NCBI GenBank assembly: GCA_025356715.1
Contig: JANXRU010000084.1
Location: 1-10,036, forward strand
DNA length: 10,036 nt
Source: Bacteroidota bacterium
GTDB taxonomy: Bacteria > Bacteroidota > Bacteroidia > B-17B0 > B-17BO
Direction of reading: 5' to 3'
Shown: positions 1 through 6,734 of the stretch, piece by piece
How the letters are laid out: each line of letters begins with the position of its first letter
How positions within the stretch are numbered: the stretch's first letter is position 1
Notes under the pieces: model-generated
Told to the model about the DNA's origin: nothing
The model's database searches: none
The model's input: the letters and a program-made list of their open reading frames with translations, nothing else
Made by a program: the position numbers and the translations under genes

Positions 1-139
1 GTTCAACATAAAGCATGCTACCGTAAAAGGGATTTTTGGCACAACTATTTTAGCTTTATTAAAGTTGTTATTATAAATGGCGGTGATACTATTACCAAAA
101 AGTGGCTAGTAAATATCCGCCTTTAGCAATAATTATCTA
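1..139. other. Unassigned left edge, no convincing gene
   Basis: Frame 1 is open from the window edge to a TAG at 124-126 (41 codons, ending KKWLVNIRL). Frame 2 is open to a TAA at 74-76 (ending TTILALLKLLL). Either could be the 3' end of a gene that starts outside the window. I recognise neither, and the two readings compete with each other, so no coding call is made. Confidence 0.2.
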
Positions 140-664
140 GAACTACAGTTTGATGTATAAAAACAAAGTATGAAGTAACACTAATAGTTGTTCTATGAAC
201 AGAAACAACTAATTGATGCACAAGAACAGTACATGAAGTAACACAAACAGCAGATTGATGAATGAAAACAGTGCATGAAATACTTAAATGAAACCATAAA
301 GGTGTTTCATGCTTTCATAAGGTTATTTAATGAAACCATCAAGTCATTGGATGAAAGCATTTAATAACAGAAACCTTTATTTAATGTATCAAATGAATCC
401 ATCAAATCATTGGATGAAACCATAAAGGTGCTTTATGGTTTCATAAGGTTATTTAATGAAATCATAAGGTCATTGGATGAAACCATCAAGTCATTGGATG
501 AAACCATCAAGTCATTGGATGAAACCATTTAATAATAGAAAGCTTTGTTTGATGTATCAAATGAATTCATTAAACAATTGGATGGAACCATAAAGGTGTT
601 TTATGCCTGCATCCAATTTATTTATACAACTAACCAGTTATGGGCAAAAAACAACCAGTTATCA
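140..664 (+). repeat. Tandem array of 25 x 21-bp units
   Basis: From 140 to 664 the sequence can be cut into 25 consecutive 21-base units with no insertion or deletion. Units 140-286 form one subfamily (most starting AAACA or GAACA, several carrying ATGAAGTAACAC). Units 287-622 form a second (GATGAAACCATCAAG and variants). The last two, 623-664, form a third that shares AACCAGTTAT at a 21-base offset (632-641 and 653-662). Units 476-496 and 497-517 are identical, which points to recent duplication. There is also a higher-order pattern: units from 287, from 413 and from 581 begin the same series. There are no constant repeats with variable spacers, so this is not a CRISPR array. Confidence 0.85.
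414..444. repeat. Perfect 14-bp inverted repeat inside the array
   Basis: ATGAAACCATAAAG (414-427) and its exact reverse complement CTTTATGGTTTCAT (431-444) are separated by only GTG. Transcribed RNA would fold into a tight hairpin, and the DNA could extrude a cruciform. It arises because unit 434-454 is close to an inverted version of unit 413-433. The corresponding pair at 288-318 carries mismatches. No T-run follows, so this is not an intrinsic terminator. Confidence 0.7.
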
Positions 665-736
665 ACTGGCGTTGTTAAAGGATGTTAAGAGACGTAACAT
701 TTTACAAAAGGCTTCGTTATACATATTAAATCAACA

Positions 737-790
737 ATGATACATTAAATTTAAAAAAAGGAGCAAGCATGATGATACATTTAAAGTAAA
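737..790 (+). repeat. Imperfect 19-bp direct repeat
   Basis: ATGATACATTAAATTTAAA (737-755) and ATGATACATTTAAAGTAAA (772-790) are near-copies 35 bases apart, in the AT-rich leader of the gene at 900. The rest of 689-899 is AT-rich and holds no gene that I can support. A clear promoter was not found there. Confidence 0.5.
769..789 (+). other. Six-codon mini-ORF with Shine-Dalgarno-like site
   Basis: AAGGAG (758-763) lies five bases before an ATG at 769, which opens a six-codon frame, MMIHLK, then TAA at 787-789. None of the full genes here has such a site, so the match stands out. It could be a leader peptide for the gene at 900, or chance in an A-rich stretch. Nothing else supports translation. 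Confidence 0.2.
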
Positions 791-899
791 AGCATTTTAT
801 AAAATCAATCGTATGGAACAATTGAAAAGCAACATACATCGGTTTGAAAAAAGAATAAAAAAATATCATTAATCATTAACCTTATAAAAAACAGAAATT

Positions 900-1517
900 A
901 TGACACCGTTCATCAAAGCAGTCTTAGGACTCAACAATTTATCACCAGCTGATAAAGTTACAAAAGGACAAAGTATAAAAGATAATATGCAAGTAAGTGG
1001 CAAATTCCCTGCTGCTGGTATGCCTATTACTTATCCTAACTTCCAATCTTTTATTACCAATTTACATAATTCAATTATTGCTGCTGCTAATGGCACACCA
1101 ACCGATACGGCCATCATGCACGAAAACGAGCGTTTACTCGTTAGTGCACTTAACTTTATTAAGTCGCATGTAGAGTATGTAGCTAATAGTAATAGTGCAA
1201 CTGCAACCAGTACTATTACGTCGGCAGGTATGCAAGTAGCATCTTATGTTGGCCAAAGTGGCGTAACTGAATTAACGTTAGAAGCTTTAGGTACTGGCAA
1301 AATCAAAATACGCATTCCACGCCAAACAGGGGAAAAAGCGTTTATTTTTGAAAGTAGTACCGATAACATCACTTGGATAGATGTATTATTTAGTAGCGCT
1401 ACAAGCGTTATACTATCTAACCAAACACCAGTTACAACAGTGTACATTAGGTATAGTGCAATTAATAAAACTGGTAAAACTGCCAGTAGTCAATCCAAAT
1501 CAGTGGTTGTGTTGTAA
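900..1517 (+). CDS. Hypothetical protein, FnIII-like C-terminal half
   Basis: This encodes a 205-residue protein of unknown function. There is no signal peptide, lipobox or membrane segment, so it is probably cytoplasmic or exported by an unrecognised route. Residues about 45-95 look alpha-helical (FQSFITNLHNSIIAAA, then ENERLLVSALNFIKSHVEYVA). A Ser/Thr/Ala-rich linker (about 96-110) leads to a beta-rich half (about 118-205) with alternating strands, a Trp in DNITWIDV and the closing SAINKTGKTASS, much like a fibronectin type III sandwich. The FnIII call rests on pattern only. The ATG at 900 follows an A-rich stretch without a Shine-Dalgarno site, which is normal in Bacteroidota, and no better upstream start is seen. 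It is a single-gene unit: a strong terminator begins 16 bases after its TAA. The 21-bp repeat array lies upstream. I would expect relatives only in Bacteroidota, which I cannot check here. Confidence 0.8.
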   Translation: MTPFIKAVLGLNNLSPADKVTKGQSIKDNMQVSGKFPAAGMPITYPNFQSFITNLHNSIIAAANGTPTDTAIMHENERLLVSALNFIKSHVEYVANSNSATATSTITSAGMQVASYVGQSGVTELTLEALGTGKIKIRIPRQTGEKAFIFESSTDNITWIDVLFSSATSVILSNQTPVTTVYIRYSAINKTGKTASSQSKSVVVL

Positions 1518-1533
1518 TAAAATCTGCTCTCGT

Positions 1534-1570
1534 AAAAAATCCTCATCAATACATTGGTGGGGATTTTTTT
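1534..1570 (+). terminator. Intrinsic terminator after the 900-1517 gene
   Basis: An A-run and ATCCTCATCAAT (1534-1550) pair with ATTGGTGGGGATTTTTT (1553-1569), with two G-U wobbles and no bulge. The hairpin ends in a run of seven T (1564-1570). In practice the loop would be about four bases (TACA). It starts 16 bases after the stop codon. Confidence 0.85.
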
Positions 1571-1598
1571 ATGAGCAATCTCCATAAATTAGCCAGTA

Positions 1599-1629
1599 TT
1601 GCTTTAATCATTATTTATCAGTAATTTTA
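1599..1629 (+). promoter_or_regulatory. Candidate Bacteroidota-type promoter
   Basis: TTG (1599-1601) is followed after 20 bases by TAATTTTA (1622-1629), which matches TAnnTTTG at all but the last defined base. The arrangement fits the -33/-7 promoter of Bacteroidota and sits between the terminator and the lipoprotein gene. Transcription would begin near 1635-1637, almost at the likely start of the signal peptide. This is a pattern match only, in AT-rich sequence. Confidence 0.35.
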
Positions 1630-1635
1630 ATCATC

Positions 1636-1680
1636 ATAAAAAATAATGTTATAATTGCCTTATTTGTTTTCTTTTCAGCG
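1636..1680 (+). other. Signal-peptide codons upstream of first ATG
   Basis: The frame of the gene at 1681 is open back to a TAA at 1585-1587. Codons 1639 onward read KNNVIIALFVFFSAMMGC: a Lys, a hydrophobic core and a Cys after Gly, which is a textbook lipoprotein signal peptide. No ATG, GTG or TTG exists in frame in the open stretch upstream of 1681. The best-placed initiator is ATA at 1636; ATC at 1633 or 1630 and ATT at 1624 are alternatives. I therefore think translation begins in this stretch at a rare non-AUG codon, or that a start ATG was lost by mutation or sequencing error. Confidence 0.6.
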
Positions 1681-2370
1681 ATGATGGGCTGTAAAAGTAA
1701 AACCGAAACTCCACCTGATGTGGGTTACGATTATGCACCTACTAACATAGGAAAGTATGTGGTATATGATGTAGATTCGACTGTTTACGATGATTTCAAG
1801 CATGATACTACCTACTTTAAATACCGCATTAAAGAAAAATTAGAAGAAGATATAACAGATAATGAAGGGCGACCAGCCATTAAATTAGTACGATACATCA
1901 AAAAATACAATCCGCTTATTAGTTATGATAATATAACTTGGACGATAAAAGATGTTTGGAGCTACACTAAAACTAATACCACTTTAGAAGTAGTAGAAGA
2001 AGATGTACGCTTTACTAAATTGGCTTTTCCTGCAAAAACAGATGCTACTTGGGACGGTAATGCCCATAATACCTTGGGTCCTTTAAACTATAAATATAGT
2101 TATGTGGATGTTGCTGAAACTATTAACGGAATGGCATTTGACAATGTTTTGTATGTAGAACAAAAAGATGATAAAAATAAAAATGCAATCCATCGTCAAT
2201 TTTACATTGAAAAATATGCCAAAAAAGTGGGCTTAGTGTACCGCGAAATAAAAGACTTATATTCGAACGTTGTTACGATAAACCCCAACGGCACCATAAA
2301 ACCAGTAGAACAGCGCATTGAAAAAGGTATTATTTATAAATTAACTTATGTTACTCATGGCTCAGAATAA
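1681..2370 (+). CDS. Putative lipoprotein of unknown function
   Basis: From its first ATG this gene encodes 229 residues starting MMGCKSK. The Cys at position 4 is the likely lipidated residue, and about 15 upstream in-frame codons supply the signal peptide, so the mature protein is probably anchored to a membrane facing the periplasm or outside. After a short polar linker (KSKTETPPDV), the body is rich in Tyr, Lys and Asp, with alternating strand-like segments (IGKYVVYDVDSTVYDD, TYFKYRIKEKL) and a closing segment KVGLVYREIKDLYSN. This resembles small Bacteroidota lipoproteins of unknown function. I recognise no catalytic motif and no repeat. Its 3' end overlaps the S8 protease gene by 23 bp in another frame, which suggests a shared mRNA and coupled translation. 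A role linked to the protease, such as a partner, inhibitor or assembly factor, is a guess from position only. The ATG at 1681 lies inside the lipobox and is unlikely to be the native start. Confidence 0.75.
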   Translation: MMGCKSKTETPPDVGYDYAPTNIGKYVVYDVDSTVYDDFKHDTTYFKYRIKEKLEEDITDNEGRPAIKLVRYIKKYNPLISYDNITWTIKDVWSYTKTNTTLEVVEEDVRFTKLAFPAKTDATWDGNAHNTLGPLNYKYSYVDVAETINGMAFDNVLYVEQKDDKNKNAIHRQFYIEKYAKKVGLVYREIKDLYSNVVTINPNGTIKPVEQRIEKGIIYKLTYVTHGSE

Positions 2371-4012
2371 ATTAAAAATCGCTCTTATAGCTTGTATTAT
2401 TTTTTCAATCACAAGTTCTTTCATGGCTCAAACTCCAACTAAATATTGGGTAAAATTTAAAGACAAAACAGGTTCGCCCTACTCCATTTCTACTCCTAGT
2501 GCATACCTATCCGCTAAGTCTATCTTACGAAGAACTAACCATGGTATTAGCGTTGATATAACAGATATACCTGTTAATCAAACATACATTAATGCCGTTA
2601 ATGCAACTGGCGCCGTTGTTTTTCAAACTTCTAAATGGTTAAATGCAGCCATTGTTTTTGTAACGGCTCCCGCACAATTAACAGCCATTAATAGTTTAAC
2701 TTGTGTATTAAGTTCTAAGCAAGTTGGTAAACACGCCTCAACTAAAAAAGATCAAATCGTTGAAAAAACAACACCATTGCTTTCTTATAATAAAGCCGCT
2801 CCAACTGTAGTTGGTTATAATTATGGCCCATCCATTACACAAGCAAGCCAAATTGGAGCTGATTGCATGCATTCCCTTGGTTTCAGAGGTCAAAACATGA
2901 CCATTGCAATTATTGATGATGGATTTAATTCCGCAGATGTGAACCCTGTATTTGATTCGTTGCGCAATGAAGGGCGTATATTAGGTACTCGTGATTATGT
3001 GATGGGTAATACTTCCGTTTATGAAGATGATTCTCATGGTGCAATGGTATTATCTATCATTGCTGGCAACTCGCCAGGCAATTTAATAGGTACAGGGCCA
3101 AAAGCTCAGTTTTGGTTATTGCGTTCGGAAGATGTAGGCTCGGAGAAATTAATTGAAGAAGCGAATTGGGTTGTTGCTGCTGAATTTGCCGATAGCGTTG
3201 GTGTGGATATTACGACTACTTCTTTGGGTTATACTACTTTTGATAATCCAGCTGACAACCATACTTTTGGAGAATTAAATGGAAAAACATCCGTTGCATC
3301 TATTGCCGCAACCATGGCTGCTCGTAAAGGTATTTTTGTATTGAATGCTGCTGGTAACGAAGGCGGTGGTGCTTGGAATTTTATTGGAGTGCCTGCTGAT
3401 GCCGATAGTATTTGTACTGTAGGTGCAGTTAATGGAAGTGGCGTTCATGCCAATTTCAGTTCGGTAGGTCCAACTATTGATGGACGAATTAAACCAGAAT
3501 TAAGTACGATGGGTCAAGGAACCTATGTATGTCAGCCTGGTTATAACTTTACAGCAGGGAACGGCACCTCTTTTGCAACCCCTGTATTAGCAGGCGCTGT
3601 AGCTTGTTTATGGCAAGCGCATCCTACTAGAAGTAATATGGATATTTTATTAGCACTTAAAGCAACAGCTACACAATCCATGACACCTGATAATAATTAT
3701 GGTTGGGGAATTCCCAATATATGTGCTGCCCACAATTTCCTTACTGTTTTAACCGTGCAAGAAAAATTAGAAAAAAAGGCCTTAGTACTTTTTCCTAATC
3801 CTACAAATCATGTTTTAAATTTTAGTTTAAATCATACGCCCGAAACTATTACAATTATGGATGTTTTAGGAAATAACATGGCGTATACATTAACAACAAA
3901 TTCCAATAACCAATACACTTTAATTTTACCTACAGAAATTGCTAACGGCGTTTATTTTATATCTATTAAAACAAGTAATGCTATATATAATAGCAAGTTT
4001 GTGAAGGAATAA
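2348..4012 (+). CDS. S8 (subtilisin-like) serine protease, T9SS cargo
   Basis: A 554-residue secreted endopeptidase. An N-terminal signal peptide (KLKIALIACIIFSITSSFMAQ, about residues 8-28) sends it through Sec. A propeptide-like region follows (about 30-150; KYWVKFKDK, SILRRTNHGI). The subtilase domain (about 155-465) carries the full triad: Asp190 in AIIDDGF, His230 in DSHGAMV and Ser408 in GTSFATP, plus the oxyanion Asn337 in AAGNEG. The Asp motif is DDG rather than the common DTG, and HGA replaces HGT; both are tolerated variants. Residues about 474-554 (VLFPNPTNHVLNF, IANGVYFISIKT, final KFVKE) are a type A T9SS sorting domain, normally cleaved as the protein is released or attached to the cell surface. 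The start may be ATG 2348 or ATG 2357; the second gives a slightly shorter n-region and a 14-bp overlap with the lipoprotein gene. The substrate cannot be inferred. Confidence 0.93.
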   Translation: MLLMAQNKLKIALIACIIFSITSSFMAQTPTKYWVKFKDKTGSPYSISTPSAYLSAKSILRRTNHGISVDITDIPVNQTYINAVNATGAVVFQTSKWLNAAIVFVTAPAQLTAINSLTCVLSSKQVGKHASTKKDQIVEKTTPLLSYNKAAPTVVGYNYGPSITQASQIGADCMHSLGFRGQNMTIAIIDDGFNSADVNPVFDSLRNEGRILGTRDYVMGNTSVYEDDSHGAMVLSIIAGNSPGNLIGTGPKAQFWLLRSEDVGSEKLIEEANWVVAAEFADSVGVDITTTSLGYTTFDNPADNHTFGELNGKTSVASIAATMAARKGIFVLNAAGNEGGGAWNFIGVPADADSICTVGAVNGSGVHANFSSVGPTIDGRIKPELSTMGQGTYVCQPGYNFTAGNGTSFATPVLAGAVACLWQAHPTRSNMDILLALKATATQSMTPDNNYGWGIPNICAAHNFLTVLTVQEKLEKKALVLFPNPTNHVLNFSLNHTPETITIMDVLGNNMAYTLTTNSNNQYTLILPTEIANGVYFISIKTSNAIYNSKFVKE

Positions 4013-4068
4013 ATTACAAAAATGTAAATCAATTTCATTACCACATTATCCACTAAAACTTATTACCG

Positions 4069-6552
4069 ATGAAAATTTTCAATTTAGTTCTTCCTCTATT
4101 TTTATATGGTATATCACTAAATGCACAAACTGTATTTGATCGTTTAGACGATCCAAATGCCAATTTTAATGATGTATCAACTTATTTAAATACCTATTTC
4201 CAAACCCATCCTAAAGGAAAAGGAAGCGGTTATAAGCATTTTAAACGCTGGGAATCAGAAATGAAATTTTGGATTGATGAAAACGGAAATCGTTTAAGTC
4301 CAACGCACTACCAAACAGAACTTCAAAAATTTAATAGCTCTGCTGCTAACAAAAAAACAAGTTCTACAACGGTTGCTAATTGGATTGAACTCGGGCCATT
4401 AGCTTGGAACTACTCTGGAAGCTGGGCTCCAGGCTTAGGACGAATTGATGCCGTAGCCATACATCCATTAAATACAAATATTATTTATGCAGGTTCGCCT
4501 AATGGTGGTTGTTGGAAAACCGTAAATGGTGGAACAAACTGGACATCATTAACAGACGGACAATTGTTTATGAAAATTGGAGATGTGGAAGTTGACCCAA
4601 CAAATATCAATACGGTTTATATTGGAACAATGGGTTTAGGCTTTTTAAAATCAACTAACGGAGGAACAACTTTAAGTGCTTCTGGAACCGGACTACCATC
4701 CGCTGCCAATATTCGTAAAATAATTGTAGACCCAACAAATACGGCAAACATTATTGTAGCAACTTCATCTGGTATTTATCGTTCTACAAATAGTGCGGCT
4801 ACTTGGACTTTATCTTTTGCTGGATCATTTTATGATGCAGAGTTTCAACCAGGTAATTCTTCGGTTGTTTATGCATGTGGTAAAGATTTTTACAGATCAA
4901 CAAATAGTGGCGCTAATTTTACTAAAATTACGGCGGGTATTTCTGTAAACGATGTTATGCGATTAGCAGTGAGTGCAAATAATCCTAACCTAGTTTGTGT
5001 TGTTCAATGTGCCGGAAATATTTTTGGTAAATTTTATAAATCTATTGATGCTGGGCAAACCTTTACAACCACAATTACAGGGGATCCATTAAGCGGTACT
5101 AATTTTTTTGGGTATGAACCAACTGGATTAGATAATGCTGGACAAGGAGGCTACAATATAGATGTTGCTATTTCCCCAACGGATGCTAATGAAATTCATA
5201 TTGCAGGAATTAATACTTGGAAAAGTACGGACGGTGGATTTATTTGGGCTCCTACAACTGAATGGACTTATCCAAACACTACTGGTTATACGCATTGCGA
5301 TGTGCATGCTTTAGAATATATTGGCAATCAATTATTTGTTGGTAGCGATGGAGGCTTATCAGTATCAACAGATAATGGGGATAATTTTACCCCAATTAGC
5401 AGTGGGATGGGAATTAGAATGCTTTACCGTTTAGGTTGTTCGGCAACAGATCCAACTATTATTGCAGAAGGTGCACAAGATAATGGCGGAAGTATTCGAA
5501 CGGCTGCAGGTTGGATAGATTGGATAGGAGCTGATGGTATGGAAACTGCTGTTAGCCAAACAGACGCCAATACTATTTATGGAAGTTCTCAATACGGATC
5601 TTTCTATATGACATTAGATGCTGGAGTTACATACACGGATATGGTAATGCCCGAAACAACTGGAAATTGGACAACCCCTTTTGTCATTGACCCAAATAAT
5701 TCTTCAACCTTATATTCAGGATACTCCGAATTATACAAATCAAATGACCAAGGCACTAATTGGACTGCTATTTCGAGCCTTGCTATGGGGCTTTTAGATC
5801 ATATAACCGTTGCCCCTTCCAACTCTAATTACATTTATATTTCTTCAGGAAACAGCATTTACAAAACAGTTGATGGTGGCGCCAATTGGACAAGTATATC
5901 TTTAGGACTTGGGGCTGCAACCATTAATGGCATTGCAGTTCATAATAGTGATCCTGATAAAGTTGTGATTGCCGCATCTGGTTCAAAAATATTTACTTCT
6001 ATAAATGGAGGTTCAACGTGGATTAATGCAACTACTAATTTACCTGCTGTTACAGCCCGTTGTGTTATTTATCAAAATGATCCATCTGAAGGAATTTATG
6101 TTGGAACCAATACTGGCGTGTACTTCAAAGATAAAACAATGACTAACTGGCTTGCCTATAGCACCAATTTACCAACGGTTGCTATTAATGAATTGGAAAT
6201 ACATGAAGGTACCAGTAAATTAAGGGCTGCTTCTTATGGTAGAGGTATTTGGGAAACAGATTTATATGCTCCGTTTAGTGCTGTAAATATTAAAACTATC
6301 TCTAATGATAATTACGCATCCATTTTTCCTAACCCCGCTAAACAAGATCTAAATATTATACTTAACGAAAGTCAATTATTTGAAGGAACTATTTCAATTG
6401 AAAGTATAGATGGGAAATTAATATACAACAAAGAAATAAGTGCAACATCTAACAGAATAAAAATTGATGTGAGTCAATTTGCAAACGGCTGTTATTTTAT
6501 ACACATAAAAAACAAAGACCGTGTTATTACGCGCAAATTATTGATTGAATAA
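4069..6552 (+). CDS. Asp-box beta-propeller protein, T9SS cargo
   Basis: An 827-residue exported protein with a signal peptide (1-20, ending LNAQ). The N-terminal region (about 21-100) contains YKHFKRWESEMKFW, of a kind seen ahead of such propellers in Bacteroidota. It then carries at least eleven Asp-box (BNR) motifs of the form S/T-x-D/N-x-G-x-x-W/F, near residues 150, 194, 238, 276, 324, 385, 432, 514, 557, 599 and 643, with a degenerate twelfth near 687. Spacing of about 40-60 residues and the gap between 432 and 514 suggest two consecutive seven-bladed propellers, the fold of the sortilin/VPS10 and GH74 xyloglucanase superfamily. EGAQDNGG (467-474) and VGSDGG (424-429) are recurrent in that group. 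Residues about 750-827 (IFPNPAKQDLNI, FANGCYFIHIK, final RKLLIE) are a type A T9SS sorting domain. No catalytic residues can be assigned, so glycan binding, hydrolysis or adhesion are all possible. It starts 56 bp after the protease gene and may share its transcript. Confidence 0.88.
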   Translation: MKIFNLVLPLFLYGISLNAQTVFDRLDDPNANFNDVSTYLNTYFQTHPKGKGSGYKHFKRWESEMKFWIDENGNRLSPTHYQTELQKFNSSAANKKTSSTTVANWIELGPLAWNYSGSWAPGLGRIDAVAIHPLNTNIIYAGSPNGGCWKTVNGGTNWTSLTDGQLFMKIGDVEVDPTNINTVYIGTMGLGFLKSTNGGTTLSASGTGLPSAANIRKIIVDPTNTANIIVATSSGIYRSTNSAATWTLSFAGSFYDAEFQPGNSSVVYACGKDFYRSTNSGANFTKITAGISVNDVMRLAVSANNPNLVCVVQCAGNIFGKFYKSIDAGQTFTTTITGDPLSGTNFFGYEPTGLDNAGQGGYNIDVAISPTDANEIHIAGINTWKSTDGGFIWAPTTEWTYPNTTGYTHCDVHALEYIGNQLFVGSDGGLSVSTDNGDNFTPISSGMGIRMLYRLGCSATDPTIIAEGAQDNGGSIRTAAGWIDWIGADGMETAVSQTDANTIYGSSQYGSFYMTLDAGVTYTDMVMPETTGNWTTPFVIDPNNSSTLYSGYSELYKSNDQGTNWTAISSLAMGLLDHITVAPSNSNYIYISSGNSIYKTVDGGANWTSISLGLGAATINGIAVHNSDPDKVVIAASGSKIFTSINGGSTWINATTNLPAVTARCVIYQNDPSEGIYVGTNTGVYFKDKTMTNWLAYSTNLPTVAINELEIHEGTSKLRAASYGRGIWETDLYAPFSAVNIKTISNDNYASIFPNPAKQDLNIILNESQLFEGTISIESIDGKLIYNKEISATSNRIKIDVSQFANGCYFIHIKNKDRVITRKLLIE

Positions 6553-6672
6553 TTTTTATATTAAATCAAAAATAACGCTTCGTCTTTTTCAATAGCAGAG
6601 AAGTAAGTTAGTTTGGGCATTAGTCAAAGTTCCAAAGAACATTACTATGATTATGCGTTTTTTCATTTACAA

Positions 6673-6705
6673 ATAAGGCTTCTTAACTAAGTTAAGAAGC
6701 CTTAT
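6673..6705. terminator. Terminator hairpin between convergent genes
   Basis: ATAAGGCTTCTTAAC (6673-6687) and its exact reverse complement (6691-6705) flank a TAA loop: a 15-bp perfect stem. It lies 29 bases beyond the gcvP stop and 120 bases beyond the propeller gene stop. T-rich sequence follows on both strands but without a long pure T-run, so it probably serves mainly gcvP and may work in both directions. The remaining spacer (6553-6672) shows nothing else that I can support. Confidence 0.75.
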
Positions 6706-6734
6706 AAATTTACAACAATATTTTTAATAACGGA

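Larger units (their letters stand above)
140..688 (+). pseudogene. Possible decayed heptad-repeat (coiled-coil) gene
   Basis: Read in the frame of base 140, each 21-bp unit gives seven residues of the type DETIKSL, NESIKSL, KQLIDAQ or YGFIRLF. The fourth position is I, M or F in all of the first 23 units, and the seventh is often L or F. That is the a/d spacing of a coiled coil. The frame is broken by stops at about 158, 176, 182/185, 239, 263, 362/365 and 530-538, then runs open from 539 to a TAA at 686-688, ending TGVVKGC. The other two forward frames hit stops in nearly every unit. A coding origin is an inference: the stop pair TTTAATAA occurs at equivalent places in two higher-order copies, so it predates that amplification, and the array may never have been translated as a whole. 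Confidence 0.35.

Noticed and set aside
287..622. CRISPR-like array
   Set aside because: Units follow each other directly with no unique spacers, differ from each other, and no cas gene is nearby.
655..669. CCAGTT-ATC-AACTGG small palindrome as a terminator
   Set aside because: The stem is only six base pairs with no T-run after it; it coincides with the last 21-bp repeat unit.
1381..1587. 68-codon plus-strand ORF overlapping the end of the 900-1517 gene
   Set aside because: It is an alternate-frame reading of the 900-1517 gene, runs through the terminator hairpin and has no recognisable protein features.
1571..1624. Short ORF MSNLHKLASIALIIIYQ as the true lipoprotein start through a frameshift
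   Set aside because: It is in another frame, begins within the terminator's tail, and the lipoprotein frame already has a complete signal peptide of its own.
6553..6672. Weak AACGC / GCGTT pairing in the spacer after the propeller gene
   Set aside because: The arms are short and about 70 bases apart with mismatches; the downstream 15-bp hairpin explains termination.
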